From Actinomycetota bacterium (GTDB lineage: Bacteria; Actinomycetota; Actinomycetes; Streptosporangiales; Streptosporangiaceae): DNA of 59,703 nucleotides. Both the position numbers and the translations under genes were made by a program. Under the pieces are notes generated by a model that worked only from the letters and a program-made list of their open reading frames with translations, searched no databases and was not told the DNA's origin. Below, piece after piece: positions 31,802 through 40,390 of this stretch. The stretch spans positions 13,153 through 72,855 of the forward strand of contig PMSU01000033.1 in assembly GCA_003168255.1 (NCBI GenBank), written 5' to 3'. Every line of letters starts with the position of its first letter. Within the stretch, counting starts at the first letter, position 1.

Positions 31802-32659
31802 ATGCTGCTGCGGACCGCGGGCGACGTTCCCGGCGCTGCCGGCGGCGGCGCCGCCGCCGGCGGCGGCGGGATCCACCCCGCCGGCGGCGGCGCTTCCGGC
31901 GGCGGTGTTGCTGATGGCGGCGGCGCTTCCGACGGCGGCGGGACCCACCCCGGCATCGAGGTGTACATGCTCAGGCGCAAGCGGAGCATGTCCTTCGCTG
32001 CCGGCGCCTACGTGTTTCCCGGCGGCTCGGTGGACGGCAGGGACACCGACAGCGACGTGGCCTGGGCGGGCCCGGACGTTACCGACTGGGCGCGCTGGCT
32101 GGGCAGCACCGCCGAACTGGCCCGTGGCCTGGTCTGCGCGGCCGTCCGGGAGACATTCGAGGAGTCGGGCGTGCTGCTCGCCGGGGCGTCGGCGGATGAC
32201 ATGACGGTGCCAGCTGAGCAGGATCTCGAGGCGGACCGGCTGGCCCTGCTCGACCGTTCGCTGTCGCTGGCGGGCCTGCTCGCCAGCCGGCGCCTGGTGC
32301 TCAGATCCGACCTGCTCAAGCCGTGGGCCAGGTGGATCACGCCGGAGCTGGAGAGTCGCCGCTACGACACCAGGTTCTTCGCCGCCGTGCTGCCCGCGCG
32401 GCAGCAGACGAAGGAGATCCGCGACGAGGCCGATGAGGTCGCCTGGCTGCGGCCCGCCGACGTGCTCGCGCTCGCGCGCGACGGCGAGGTTTTCCTGATG
32501 CCGCCCACTGCGGTGACCCTGGCCGAGCTCGCGGACTGCGGTGACATCAGCGCGGCCCTCGCGGTGCCACGCGAGATCACCCCGCAGCGGCCGGAGATCA
32601 CCGTGGAGGACGGGCAAGCGTGGCTGAACATGCCGGCCGGGCTGGAGTATCCGATATGA
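31802..32659 (+). CDS. NUDIX hydrolase with Gly-rich insertion
   Basis: A NUDIX-fold protein with FPGG, then RETFEESGVLL (variant NUDIX box, ~116-126) and a 'TRFFAAVLPARQQT' strand, as in the coenzyme A/NUDT19-like group. Between the first strand (VMLLR) and the second (IEVYMLRR) lies a 35-residue Gly/Ala/Asp insertion encoded by GGC-rich microsatellite DNA, absent from normal members. Protein-like sequence continues upstream of ATG 31802 with no stop; a strong AAGGAGG (31684-31690) stands 6 nt before an ATC at 31697. The true start may therefore be upstream. Its stop overlaps the MBL gene (ATGA). Confidence 0.82.
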   Translation: MLLRTAGDVPGAAGGGAAAGGGGIHPAGGGASGGGVADGGGASDGGGTHPGIEVYMLRRKRSMSFAAGAYVFPGGSVDGRDTDSDVAWAGPDVTDWARWLGSTAELARGLVCAAVRETFEESGVLLAGASADDMTVPAEQDLEADRLALLDRSLSLAGLLASRRLVLRSDLLKPWARWITPELESRRYDTRFFAAVLPARQQTKEIRDEADEVAWLRPADVLALARDGEVFLMPPTAVTLAELADCGDISAALAVPREITPQRPEITVEDGQAWLNMPAGLEYPI

Positions 32660-33498
32660 CCGCCGATCCGGCGGCAGAACGGCCCGGGCCCGGGCCGGTG
32701 GACGGTTCGGGCAGCGGGTCCGCGGTGTGTGTCCTGGCTCCGAACCCTTCGCCGATGACTCTGGACGGCACCAACACCTGGGTGATCGCCGGGCCGGGCT
32801 CGTCGTCTGCCATCGTGGTCGACCCCGGGCCCGCTGACGAGGGCCACCTGCGCCGGGTATCCGCGCTGGCGACGCGGGCCGGCCGCCGGGTGCACCAGAT
32901 CTTGCTCACGCACGGGCACGCTGATCACTCCGCCGGCGCCAGGCGGCTGGCGGAACTGACCGCCGCCCCGGTCCGGGCCGCCGATCCCGCACACCGGCTC
33001 GACGGTGACGGGCTCGGTCCAGGTGACGTGGTGACCGGGGCAGGGCGCGAGATCCGGGTGATCGCCACCCCCGGGCATTCGGCTGACTCGGTGTGTTTCC
33101 TCATTCCGGCGGACGGCATCCTGCTCACCGGGGACACGGTGCTCGGCCGCGGCACCACGGTGATCGCCGATGACGGCCATCTCGGTGACTACCTTGCCTC
33201 GCTTGACCGGCTCCGCGCGCTGGCGGACTCGGCCGGCCTGACCGCGCTGCTGCCCGGGCACGGGCCGGTGCTGCCTGACCCGGCGGGAACGCTGGACTAC
33301 TACATCGGACACCGCAGGGACAGGCTCGCCGAGGTTACCGAGGCGCTGGCGGCCGGCGACCGGACTCCCGCCGAGATCGTGGCCCGGGTGTACGCCGATG
33401 TCGATCGCAGTCTGTGGCCGTTCGCGGAGTGGTCGGTCCGTGCGCAACTGGAGTACCTGGACGAGCACGGAGGCCTACCGCCAGACGTTCGGAAATAA
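32656..33498 (+). CDS. MBL-fold metallo-hydrolase
   Basis: The 280-aa protein has the zinc motif THGHADH (~86-92), a His in TPGHSADS and GDTVLG, and a C-terminal winged-helix-like tail (ARVYADVDRSLWPFAEWSVRAQLEYL), as in LACTB2-type hydrolases/nucleases and Rv3677c. Its ATG overlaps the NUDIX stop. It faces the crp gene, matching the mycobacterial order. Confidence 0.9.
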   Translation: MTADPAAERPGPGPVDGSGSGSAVCVLAPNPSPMTLDGTNTWVIAGPGSSSAIVVDPGPADEGHLRRVSALATRAGRRVHQILLTHGHADHSAGARRLAELTAAPVRAADPAHRLDGDGLGPGDVVTGAGREIRVIATPGHSADSVCFLIPADGILLTGDTVLGRGTTVIADDGHLGDYLASLDRLRALADSAGLTALLPGHGPVLPDPAGTLDYYIGHRRDRLAEVTEALAAGDRTPAEIVARVYADVDRSLWPFAEWSVRAQLEYLDEHGGLPPDVRK

Positions 33499-33511
33499 AA
33501 GGGCTTGACCC

Positions 33512-34195
33512 TCAATGCGCGCGCTTGCGCAGCCTTTCGGTGTCGAGCAGCACCACGGACCTGGCCGAGAGCTGTATCCATCCCCTGGCGACGAAGTCGG
33601 CAAGCGCCTTGTTCACCGTTTCCCTCGAGGCGCCCACGAGCTGAGCCAGCTCCTCCTGGGTGAGGTCGTGGTTCACGTGCAGCCCGTCGACCTGCTGCTC
33701 GCCGAACCGGCCGGCCAGGTCGAGCAGCTGCTTGGCCACCCGCCCCGGCACATCGGTGAAGACCAGGTCGGCCATGACATCGTTGGCCCGGCGGAGCCGC
33801 TGGGCGAGCGCGCGCAGCAGGTGCAGCGCGACCTCCGGCCTGCCGGTCAGCCAGATGAGCAGCTTGTCATGGGCGAGCGCGGCGAGTTGCGCGTCGGTGA
33901 CAGCCGAAGCGCTCGACGTGCGTGGCCGCGGGTCGAAGAGCGACAGCTCGCCAAACATCTCGCCGGGTCCGATCACGCTGAGCAGGTTCTCCCTGCCGTC
34001 CGGCGACGCCCTGGTGAGCTTGATCTTGCCGTCCAGTACCACGTACAGGCGATCGCCCTCGTCACCCTCGGCGAATAGCTGTTCGCCGCGGCTGAGCTTG
34101 ACATCGGTCATCCGCGAACGCAGCGCCCGCGCGCCGTCGTCGTCGAGCCCTTCGAACAAAGGCGCTCGACTCAGCACGTTCTGGCGGTCGTCCAC
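33512..34195 (-). CDS. crp: Crp/Fnr-family regulator
   Basis: The 227-aa protein has a cyclic-nucleotide-binding domain (~10-130; GEQLFAEGDEGDRLYVVLDG, then FGELSLFDPRPRTSSA with the Glu/Arg pair that contacts cAMP) and an HTH (LTQEELAQLVGASRETVNKAL, ~170-190). It corresponds to Crp of Streptomyces and Rv3676 of M. tuberculosis, which regulates development and metabolism. GTG 34195 follows GGGAGG; an ATG at 34240 adds 15 residues of unclear status. Confidence 0.92.
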   Translation of the reverse strand: MDDRQNVLSRAPLFEGLDDDGARALRSRMTDVKLSRGEQLFAEGDEGDRLYVVLDGKIKLTRASPDGRENLLSVIGPGEMFGELSLFDPRPRTSSASAVTDAQLAALAHDKLLIWLTGRPEVALHLLRALAQRLRRANDVMADLVFTDVPGRVAKQLLDLAGRFGEQQVDGLHVNHDLTQEELAQLVGASRETVNKALADFVARGWIQLSARSVVLLDTERLRKRAH

Positions 34196-34340
34196 CGCAG
34201 CCTCCCAGGACCCTTTCGTTTCGCTACAAGTGTGTCGCATCTACCGGCCAGCGCGCGAGGAGGGAGTATGCCGCCGCCCCCGGAAGGGTGATCGCGACTC
34301 GCCGAGCGACATGAGTCTCACAATATGAAGCGGAGTCATT

Positions 34341-34358
34341 ACAATGCGTAATCATTGT
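34341..34358. promoter_or_regulatory. Inverted repeat in crp/NlpC divergent region
   Basis: ACAATG-CGTAAT-CATTGT is a perfect 6+6+6 palindrome 23 nt before the NlpC/P60 start. It is a candidate regulator site in an otherwise short promoter region. Confidence 0.4.
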
Positions 34359-34380
34359 GGCATGAATTCCGGGGGGGCGG

Positions 34381-35673
34381 ATGCGGGGTCGGCAGCAGGG
34401 ACACCATCCGGTCTGGCGCAGGGCGGTGCGGCCGCTGCTCGCCTGCGTGCTGTTCACCGGCGCGGCGGTGGGCGAGCCGGGGTGGGCACAGGCGGACCCG
34501 ACCCCGCCGAGCGCAGGTGCCGTATCCGCGGCCGCCGGGCAGGTCAGCAAGCGTGCGGCGGCCCTTGATGCGGCACGGGTACAGCTCGCCGCGGCCAACG
34601 CGCGGCTCGCCAGCCTCCGTGTCCAGGCCGAAGTGGTCATCGAGCGCTACGACGAGACCATGGCCGAGATGCACCAGGCAGCGGTCGCGTACCAGGCGGC
34701 AGTGGCGCGCCTTGGCCGGGCCACCGGCGCCGAGCACGCCAGCCGCCGGCAGGTCGCGGCTCTTGCGGCTCAGGATTACGAGGCGGGCGGCGGGTTTGGC
34801 AGCATGGCGGCCATGTTCGGCAACTCGGGCGGCCCGCAGGCCTTCTTCAACGGGGCCGACGCCGAGCAGCAGCTAGCGCAGCAGGGTACCGACGTGCTGT
34901 CCCAGGACCAGGCGTCGAAGGTGGTGGCGGACGTGTTCCACGCCCAGGCCCGCCGCGAGCTTCAGGCGGAGCAGGCCGCGGCCAGGCGGGCGGCAGCCCT
35001 CAAGGCCGCCGTCCAGGCGGCGATCAGCAGCCAGCTCGCGGCGGTGCGGGCAACCCAGTCGAGCACGAGACGGCTTGAAGCCGAGCTCGGCGCAGCCAAG
35101 GCACGCGAGTATGAACTCGCCCAGGCCAGGCAGCAGGCCATCGCGGCGCAGCAGGCCAGGCAGCGGGCTATCGCGGCGCAGCAGGCCGTCGCGGCGCAGC
35201 GGGCCGACGTCGGCAGCCCCGTCGCACCAGCGGGCCCCGGGGCCGGGTACACGCCCGGGACCTGGGCGTCCAGCTATTCACTGGCGCAGGGTGCCAGCGC
35301 GCAGCAGGGCAACATAGCCGCCGACTGGGCACTGAGCCAGATGGGCAAGCCCTACCAGTGGGGCGGCGCCGGGCCGGACACATACGACTGCTCCGGGCTG
35401 GCGATGGACGCCTGGGCTCAGGCCGGCGTTCAGCTGCTGCACTGGACGGGATACCAGTGGCCGTCCGGACCGCACATCCCGATCGACCAGCTGCGTCGCG
35501 GTGACCTGCTCTTCTTCGCCACGGACACGTCCGACCCCGCAACCATCCACCATGTCGGGATCTACATCGGCGACGGCGAGATGGTGGACGCTCCCTACAC
35601 CGGGGTGGACGTCCGGATCGACAGCATCTACCAGCCCGGCGGTCTCATCGGGGCCACCCGCCCGGCCGGCTAG
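34381..35673 (+). CDS. Secreted NlpC/P60 peptidoglycan endopeptidase
   Basis: The 430-aa product has a signal peptide (residues ~1-36), a long Ala/Gln-rich coiled coil (~45-270, including QARQQAIAAQQARQRAIAAQ-type repeats) and a C-terminal NlpC/P60 domain: Cys in TYDCSGLAMDAW, His in HHVGIYIGDG. It should cut the D-Glu-mDAP stem bond as RipA/Rpf-partner hydrolases do. The coiled coil probably occludes or positions the enzyme. It is divergent from crp. Confidence 0.9.
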   Translation: MRGRQQGHHPVWRRAVRPLLACVLFTGAAVGEPGWAQADPTPPSAGAVSAAAGQVSKRAAALDAARVQLAAANARLASLRVQAEVVIERYDETMAEMHQAAVAYQAAVARLGRATGAEHASRRQVAALAAQDYEAGGGFGSMAAMFGNSGGPQAFFNGADAEQQLAQQGTDVLSQDQASKVVADVFHAQARRELQAEQAAARRAAALKAAVQAAISSQLAAVRATQSSTRRLEAELGAAKAREYELAQARQQAIAAQQARQRAIAAQQAVAAQRADVGSPVAPAGPGAGYTPGTWASSYSLAQGASAQQGNIAADWALSQMGKPYQWGGAGPDTYDCSGLAMDAWAQAGVQLLHWTGYQWPSGPHIPIDQLRRGDLLFFATDTSDPATIHHVGIYIGDGEMVDAPYTGVDVRIDSIYQPGGLIGATRPAG

Positions 35674-35761
35674 CGGCTGCTGCGCGGGGCCTGCTCTCCT
35701 GTCCGGATCACCGACGCGGTCCTGTCCGGATCATCGATGCGGTCCTCCCGACCGCGGGGTG

Positions 35762-36625
35762 TCAGCCTGGCGAACCTACGCTGCAAGGGTTGATGGGGGT
35801 GGCGTTGGCCGGATCGAGCGCGTTTTCTACCAGGTGCCAGACGTTGGTGTCGTAGGCCTCGCCGATGTGCCCGACCGGGTCGAACGGGCAGCTGTCCTGG
35901 ACGTACTCGTTGGTCACGCCGGGTTCGTCCACGAACGCGGTAGACGTCGGGGTGACCAGTTCGTCGTAGCGGGACGCGATGATGGTGTAGGAAACGCCGG
36001 CCTGGGCGATCGGGCCGTTGTCGAGCGTGGCGACGGCCGAGCCGCCGGTCCCCAGGTCGGAGCAGGCGGGGCAGCCGAAGGTGGTCAGCAGCTGGCCGAC
36101 CAGGGTGCGCTCGGCCTGCCCGAACAGGTAGGCGAGGTTGTAGAGGCCCGCGAAGGTGGTGCCGTGCGCGGGCGGTGCGATCGCGACGACCTTGGCGATG
36201 CTGCCGGCAATGCCCTGGGTTTTCGTCACGTATAGCGCCTGGAAGGCACCCTCGGAGTGGCCGACGAGGTCGACCTTGGCGGCGCCGGTCTCGGTGAGCA
36301 CTTGCAGGATGAAAGCCTTGATCTGCTGCGCAGAGGTTGCGATCGGTTCCAGGCCGCCGACGAAGCTCTGTCCGTCGGGCGCGCCATAGGTCAGCGCGAA
36401 GGTGCAGTAGCCCTTGCTCGCCAGATCGTATTGCAGGAAGTTGATGTCCTCGTTCATGTTCGCGCCCAGGCCGTGCAGCATCACGACCGGCTCGGGATGC
36501 GCGGCGCTGGGCTGGCAGGCGGGATCGTTGATGCCGCCTGCCGCCGATGCCGGGCCGGAGCCGGCGGCCAGCGCGCCGACGGCCAGCGCGATCGCCGCCG
36601 CGACGCGGGAGATCCGATGAGGCAT
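35762..36625 (-). CDS. Secreted alpha/beta-hydrolase lipase
   Basis: The 287-aa product has a signal peptide (~1-29), the oxyanion strand PVVMLHGLGANMNED, the nucleophile elbow GHSEG, and late Asp and His residues (ASRYDELVTP; VGHIGEAYD). Cysteines fit disulphides. It resembles Streptomyces extracellular triacylglycerol lipases. GAGGAGGAAG precedes ATG 36625. The divergent TetR gene and the palindromes between them indicate control of this gene by that regulator. Confidence 0.88.
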   Translation of the reverse strand: MPHRISRVAAAIALAVGALAAGSGPASAAGGINDPACQPSAAHPEPVVMLHGLGANMNEDINFLQYDLASKGYCTFALTYGAPDGQSFVGGLEPIATSAQQIKAFILQVLTETGAAKVDLVGHSEGAFQALYVTKTQGIAGSIAKVVAIAPPAHGTTFAGLYNLAYLFGQAERTLVGQLLTTFGCPACSDLGTGGSAVATLDNGPIAQAGVSYTIIASRYDELVTPTSTAFVDEPGVTNEYVQDSCPFDPVGHIGEAYDTNVWHLVENALDPANATPINPCSVGSPG

Positions 36626-36642
36626 TGACTTCCTCCTCGTCT

Positions 36643-36683
36643 CGATACCGATGGGTATCGTATTTCGATACCCGTTAGTATCG
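36643..36683. promoter_or_regulatory. Overlapping GATACC/GGTATC operators
   Basis: CGATACC (36643-36649) pairs with GGTATCG (36654-36660). GGGTATCG also pairs with CGATACCC (36666-36673), and CGATAC with GTATCG (36678-36683). The array lies between lipase and TetR genes and fits cooperative TetR dimers controlling both. Confidence 0.65.
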
Positions 36684-36718
36684 AGCATCATGGCGGGATG
36701 TCAAGGAGTCGATACGGG

Positions 36719-37432
36719 ATGAGCGCAGGCAGCCAGCGCGGGGCGACGGCCAGGAGCCGGACCCGGCCAACGCGTGCCGAGACCCGTGCGCGGGTCCTGG
36801 CTGCCGCTCTTGAGGTATTCGGTGAACGGGGTATCGCGGCGAGCACGGTAAGCGACGTGGCCGCGGCGGCCGGGATGACCAAGGGCGCGGTTTATTCCAG
36901 CTTCGCCAGCAAGGACGAGCTCGTGCTCGCGATGATGGAGGAGCACGCCATGCAGCGGCTCAGCGCCGCGCTCGCAGGCTTCGCCGAGGCGGACGACCCG
37001 CAGGCCGCGATCAGCCGGGTGGGCACGGTGCTCGTCGACGCGATCAGATCCGACGCGGTGTGGCACCGCCTGCTCGCCGAGTACTTCGCGCTGACCCACC
37101 ACGACCCGAGTACCCGGCTGGCGCTGCGTAACCGTCGCCGCGAGTCCCGCGACGCCGTGGCCCGTGCTCTCACCCGCCTGTCCGAAAATCTCGGCGTCGC
37201 GCTGCCGCTGCCCGCCGATCAGTTCGCGGTCGTGCTATTCGCGATCAGCAACGGCCTCGGCATCGAGGCCGGGATCGACTCCGATGCCGTGCCGGACGAG
37301 CTATTCGGCAGCGTGCTGGCCCTGATCGGCCGGGACTTCCTCGTCGCCGCTGAGCAGCGCTGGGCCGTCGCAGCCAGCGCCGCGCTGCCCCGCCGCGATC
37401 GCCGCGGCCAGGTCCGGCAGGATCCGGCCTGA
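36719..37432 (+). CDS. TetR-family repressor
   Basis: The 237-aa protein has the TetR HTH (RVLAAALEVFGERGIAASTVSDVAAAAGMTKGAVYSSFASKDEL, here split by function: recognition helix TKGAVYSSF) and an all-helical ligand domain. ATG 36719 lies 10 nt after AAGGAG; ATG 36698 is possible. It is the probable ligand-responsive repressor of the divergent lipase. Its stop and that of the next gene are end to end (convergent). Confidence 0.88.
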   Translation: MSAGSQRGATARSRTRPTRAETRARVLAAALEVFGERGIAASTVSDVAAAAGMTKGAVYSSFASKDELVLAMMEEHAMQRLSAALAGFAEADDPQAAISRVGTVLVDAIRSDAVWHRLLAEYFALTHHDPSTRLALRNRRRESRDAVARALTRLSENLGVALPLPADQFAVVLFAISNGLGIEAGIDSDAVPDELFGSVLALIGRDFLVAAEQRWAVAASAALPRRDRRGQVRQDPA

Positions 37433-38380
37433 TCAGCGCCTGCGGGCGAGCGTGACGCCGTCGCGTACGGGCAACATCACCGAATCAACCCGGTCGTCAT
37501 CGACCATAAGATCGTTCAGGCGGCGCATCGCCAGGTGGTGCTCCTCTTGGTAGGCCGGGTCGAGAACGCGGCCGCCGAGGAACACGTTGTCCAGGACGAC
37601 GAGGCCGCCGGGGCGCAGCCGCTGGACGATCTCCTCGTAGTAGGCGGGGTAGTTCACCTTGTCCGCGTCGATGAAGGCGATGTCGATGGCCGGCTCCGCG
37701 GGAAGCGCTCGCAGCGTCTCGATCGCCGGAGCGATCTTCAGGTCGATCCGATCCGCCACGCCCGCACGTTCCCAGTAGCGCCTGGCGATGGAGGTCCACT
37801 CGTCGCTGACGTCGCAGGCGAGGAGACGGCCGCCTGAAGGCAACCCCCGGGCGATGCAGATCGAGGAGTATCCGGTGAACACTCCCACCTCGACGGCACG
37901 GTGCGCGCCGACCATCTGGACCAGCATGGTCAGGAAGGCGCCCTCGTCCTGGGAGATCTGCATTTCGGACGCGCCGCCGGTGGCCTGCCGCGTCTCGATG
38001 ACCAGCTCTTGGAGCAGGTCGTCGGCCGGCGTGCAGTGCGTGAGCAGGTAGTCACTGACGACAGGATCGATGATCTGCGTGGAGTCCCCCATGACGGGGG
38101 CCGTCCAATCGACATCGAGGTCCTCCTGGGTGGCGAATCGCAGCAGGTGACGGGTGACGATGTCCTGAACGCTTGCCAGGGCTTCGAAGTCCCTGGCTGT
38201 GGCGATCATGCCCAGGTGGTCTCCGGACGGGGTGAGCACGCAGGTCCCCTGGCCGATCGTGATCGTTCCCCGGCCGTCGCGGGCGAGATCGGCGGCGGTC
38301 TTGGGGCCTAGATGCGAGATGAGCTGCTTGATGTAGCGCGAGGGGCGGGTGGTTGCGACCTGTGCCGTCGAGGAGGGCAT
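37433..38380 (-). CDS. DUF2218-O-methyltransferase fusion
   Basis: The 315-aa protein joins two families that are normally separate. Residues ~12-98 match DUF2218 (SRYIKQLISHLGPK, EVGxGxC-like GQGTCVL, a final VDWTAP strand). Residues ~110-315 are a class I SAM O-methyltransferase of the caffeoyl-CoA type: VEVGVFTGYSSICIARG (motif I), FIDADKVNYPAYYE (metal/SAM site) and VLDNVFLGGRV. Substrate unknown. DUF2218 proteins are often linked to metal or siderophore regulation, so the fused domain may bind a small molecule or deliver the substrate. It stands alone. Confidence 0.85.
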   Translation of the reverse strand: MPSSTAQVATTRPSRYIKQLISHLGPKTAADLARDGRGTITIGQGTCVLTPSGDHLGMIATARDFEALASVQDIVTRHLLRFATQEDLDVDWTAPVMGDSTQIIDPVVSDYLLTHCTPADDLLQELVIETRQATGGASEMQISQDEGAFLTMLVQMVGAHRAVEVGVFTGYSSICIARGLPSGGRLLACDVSDEWTSIARRYWERAGVADRIDLKIAPAIETLRALPAEPAIDIAFIDADKVNYPAYYEEIVQRLRPGGLVVLDNVFLGGRVLDPAYQEEHHLAMRRLNDLMVDDDRVDSVMLPVRDGVTLARRR

Positions 38381-38474
38381 CGAGTTCCTTTGACTAGGTC
38401 CGACACGAGGATGAGAGATTGCGGGCGCTGACGGTAAGCCGGTTCGCCGGTGCAGCTTAGTGGTCGGCCGCCAG

Positions 38475-40106
38475 TTAGTGCCCGGCCGCCAGCTGCACGA
38501 TCCGCACGATGACCAGGACCATCGCCACTGCCAGGTACAAACGCAGCGCTGACATGCCGATCTTGCGTCCGGTGGACATGGCCGGCCTGCTCAGCAACGC
38601 CAGCGGCGGCATCCGCCAGCTGGCCCGTTCGGTGCGGTCGGCCGGCAGGCCGGCTAGCGAGCCCGGCCGCAGCCGCCGGGCGAGGGCGAACCCGGCGGCC
38701 AGCACCGAGGCGCCGCCGCAGCAGGCCACGATGGCCACGATCTGTCCGGCGGTGATCGCCGGGAAGAGCACCGACGCGGTGAGCACGACCGACAGCGTCA
38801 CCAGTACGGCCACCACCGCCGCGGTGAACATGTTGGTCATCCGCCCGTTGACCCACGGCCCGAGTACCGCCTTGTCGTTGCACAGCAGCAGCAGGAATAC
38901 CGTCGCCGACGGCAGCAGCACACCGGCCAGTACCTGCACGCCCTCGGTCAGCAGCCCGAGCGGGGAGCCGGGGATGAGCACCACGGCGGCGGCCGCGCCG
39001 ATAAGCCCGGCGTAGATCGCGTAGAACCCCCTGGCCCCCTTCACCCCGCGATGCAGCGAGTGCCTGAGGCCGAATACGTCGCCGATGGCATATGCGGTTG
39101 ACAGGGACACCGCGAATGCGCCGATGACCGAGGCGTCCAGCAGGGCGATCGCGAACAGCACCCCGGTAATCCGGCCCGCGTAGGCACCCAGCCCGCGGGC
39201 GAGCCCGGCCGCGTCGCTGAACTGGCCGAAGCCGCGGGTACCGGCGAACGCGGCGGCGGTGGCGCCCATCAGGGCGGCAGCGCCGGTCACCACGATGACG
39301 ATGCCGATCCACAGGTCGGCCTTCTCGTACTTCATGAACCGGGGGGTGATCCGCTTGTCGATGACGTAGCTCTGCTGAAAGAACAGCTGCCACGGCGCGA
39401 CCGTGGTGCCGACAATCCCGATGATCAGCAGCATGACGGCGGACAGCTGTCCCGAACCGCCGGGCAGCTGCGGGATCGCGAAGCCGCGCGCCATCTGCGA
39501 CGCGCGCGGGTGGGCCAGGAAGTAGACCGGGATCAGCAGCAGGCTGGAGCCGCAGAACGCCATGGCCATCCGCTCGAAGCGGCGGAAGCTGCCGGTGAAG
39601 GCGGAGCCGACGATCACGGCACCGGCCAGCACGACCGCGCCGGCCTTCGGCAGGCCCAGGTAGCCGGCCGCCAGGGTGATGCCGATGAACTCCGTGATTA
39701 TCGTCAGCGCGTTCAGCAGGAACAGGTCTATGACGCTGAACGCGCCCCAGAACCTGCCGAAGCGCTCCAGGATCAGCCGTGCGTGCCCGACACCGGTCAC
39801 CGAGCCGAGCCGCAGCACCATCTCCTGGTTCACGTACAGCACGGGCACCAGCAGCAGCAGGGTCCACAGCAGGCGCATGCCGTAGTCCTGGCCGGCCTGT
39901 CCGTAGGTGGCGAAGGCGCCGGCGTCGTTGTCCCCGACCATCACGATCAGTCCCGGGCCGACGATGGCCAGCAACGTCCTGAGGGTGGCGGACACGCCGC
40001 GCCGCGGGGAGTCGTCGTCCAGCGCGATGGTGCCAAGGGCGCCGCGGATGTCGCCGACGTGCTCCGAGTCGAGTACCGCGCTGCGGACCTGTGTCGTCGT
40101 GGTCAT
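38475..40106 (-). CDS. NRAMP (SLC11)-family divalent metal transporter, probable Mg2+ type
   Basis: The 543-aa protein has about 11-12 membrane helices. The TM1 site that is D-P-G-N in Mn/Fe NRAMPs is Asp61-Ala-Gly-Ala64 here (GDNDAGAF), and the TM6 M-P-H site is Ala237-Pro-Trp (VAPWQLF). Loss of Asn and Met removes the transition-metal ligands and is the pattern of NRAMP-related Mg2+ transporters. An M-box Mg2+ riboswitch lies upstream. Together these support Mg2+ import under Mg2+ limitation. AGGGAGGG lies 6 nt before ATG 40106. Confidence 0.88.
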   Translation of the reverse strand: MTTTTQVRSAVLDSEHVGDIRGALGTIALDDDSPRRGVSATLRTLLAIVGPGLIVMVGDNDAGAFATYGQAGQDYGMRLLWTLLLLVPVLYVNQEMVLRLGSVTGVGHARLILERFGRFWGAFSVIDLFLLNALTIITEFIGITLAAGYLGLPKAGAVVLAGAVIVGSAFTGSFRRFERMAMAFCGSSLLLIPVYFLAHPRASQMARGFAIPQLPGGSGQLSAVMLLIIGIVGTTVAPWQLFFQQSYVIDKRITPRFMKYEKADLWIGIVIVVTGAAALMGATAAAFAGTRGFGQFSDAAGLARGLGAYAGRITGVLFAIALLDASVIGAFAVSLSTAYAIGDVFGLRHSLHRGVKGARGFYAIYAGLIGAAAAVVLIPGSPLGLLTEGVQVLAGVLLPSATVFLLLLCNDKAVLGPWVNGRMTNMFTAAVVAVLVTLSVVLTASVLFPAITAGQIVAIVACCGGASVLAAGFALARRLRPGSLAGLPADRTERASWRMPPLALLSRPAMSTGRKIGMSALRLYLAVAMVLVIVRIVQLAAGH

Positions 40107-40224
40107 GGTGATCCCTCCCTCTGCCCGGTCCGGGGCGTCATGGGAGGCACGCGGCATCCGTCCGCGCTGCGCTCAGGCGCAGCCGGCCAGATCGTGAGGG
40201 GTGCAGATCGCGCTTGGCGGGCAG

Positions 40225-40296
40225 TTACCGCGTGCCGGAAGAAAACGAGAACATGCTGGTGCGGGGCCGATGATGACCCGGTCTACTACTTTCCAT
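40225..40296 (-). CDS. Possible leader peptide of the Mg2+ transporter
   Basis: Between the M-box and the transporter, GCAGGAGG is followed 6 nt later by an ATG that opens a 23-codon frame (MESSRPGHHRPRTSMFSFSS.., TAA). The ribosome site is better than that of many real genes. The peptide has two Pro in its first 12 residues. Leader peptides (mgtL) follow M-box or Mg2+-sensing leaders in other bacteria, so it may add translational control. It could also be chance. Confidence 0.4.
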   Translation of the reverse strand: MESSRPGHHRPRTSMFSFSSGTR

Positions 40297-40337
40297 GTCT
40301 CGCCTCCTGCGGCCGTGACACACGGGGGTGTCCGCCT

Positions 40338-40361
40338 GTCATGACACGGCGGTGTCATGAC
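40338..40361 (-). promoter_or_regulatory. Hairpin downstream of M-box (expression platform)
   Basis: GTCATGACAC-GGCG-GTGTCATGAC is a perfect 10-bp hairpin 30 nt after the aptamer. There is no T-tract, so control may be Rho-dependent or translational. Confidence 0.55.
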
Positions 40362-40390
40362 GCTGGCACGCGAGGATCCGGCCTGGAGCC

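Noticed and set aside
38308..39867. 519-codon minus-strand frame
   Set aside because: Alternate frame of the NRAMP gene, Arg/Ala-rich with no membrane helices.
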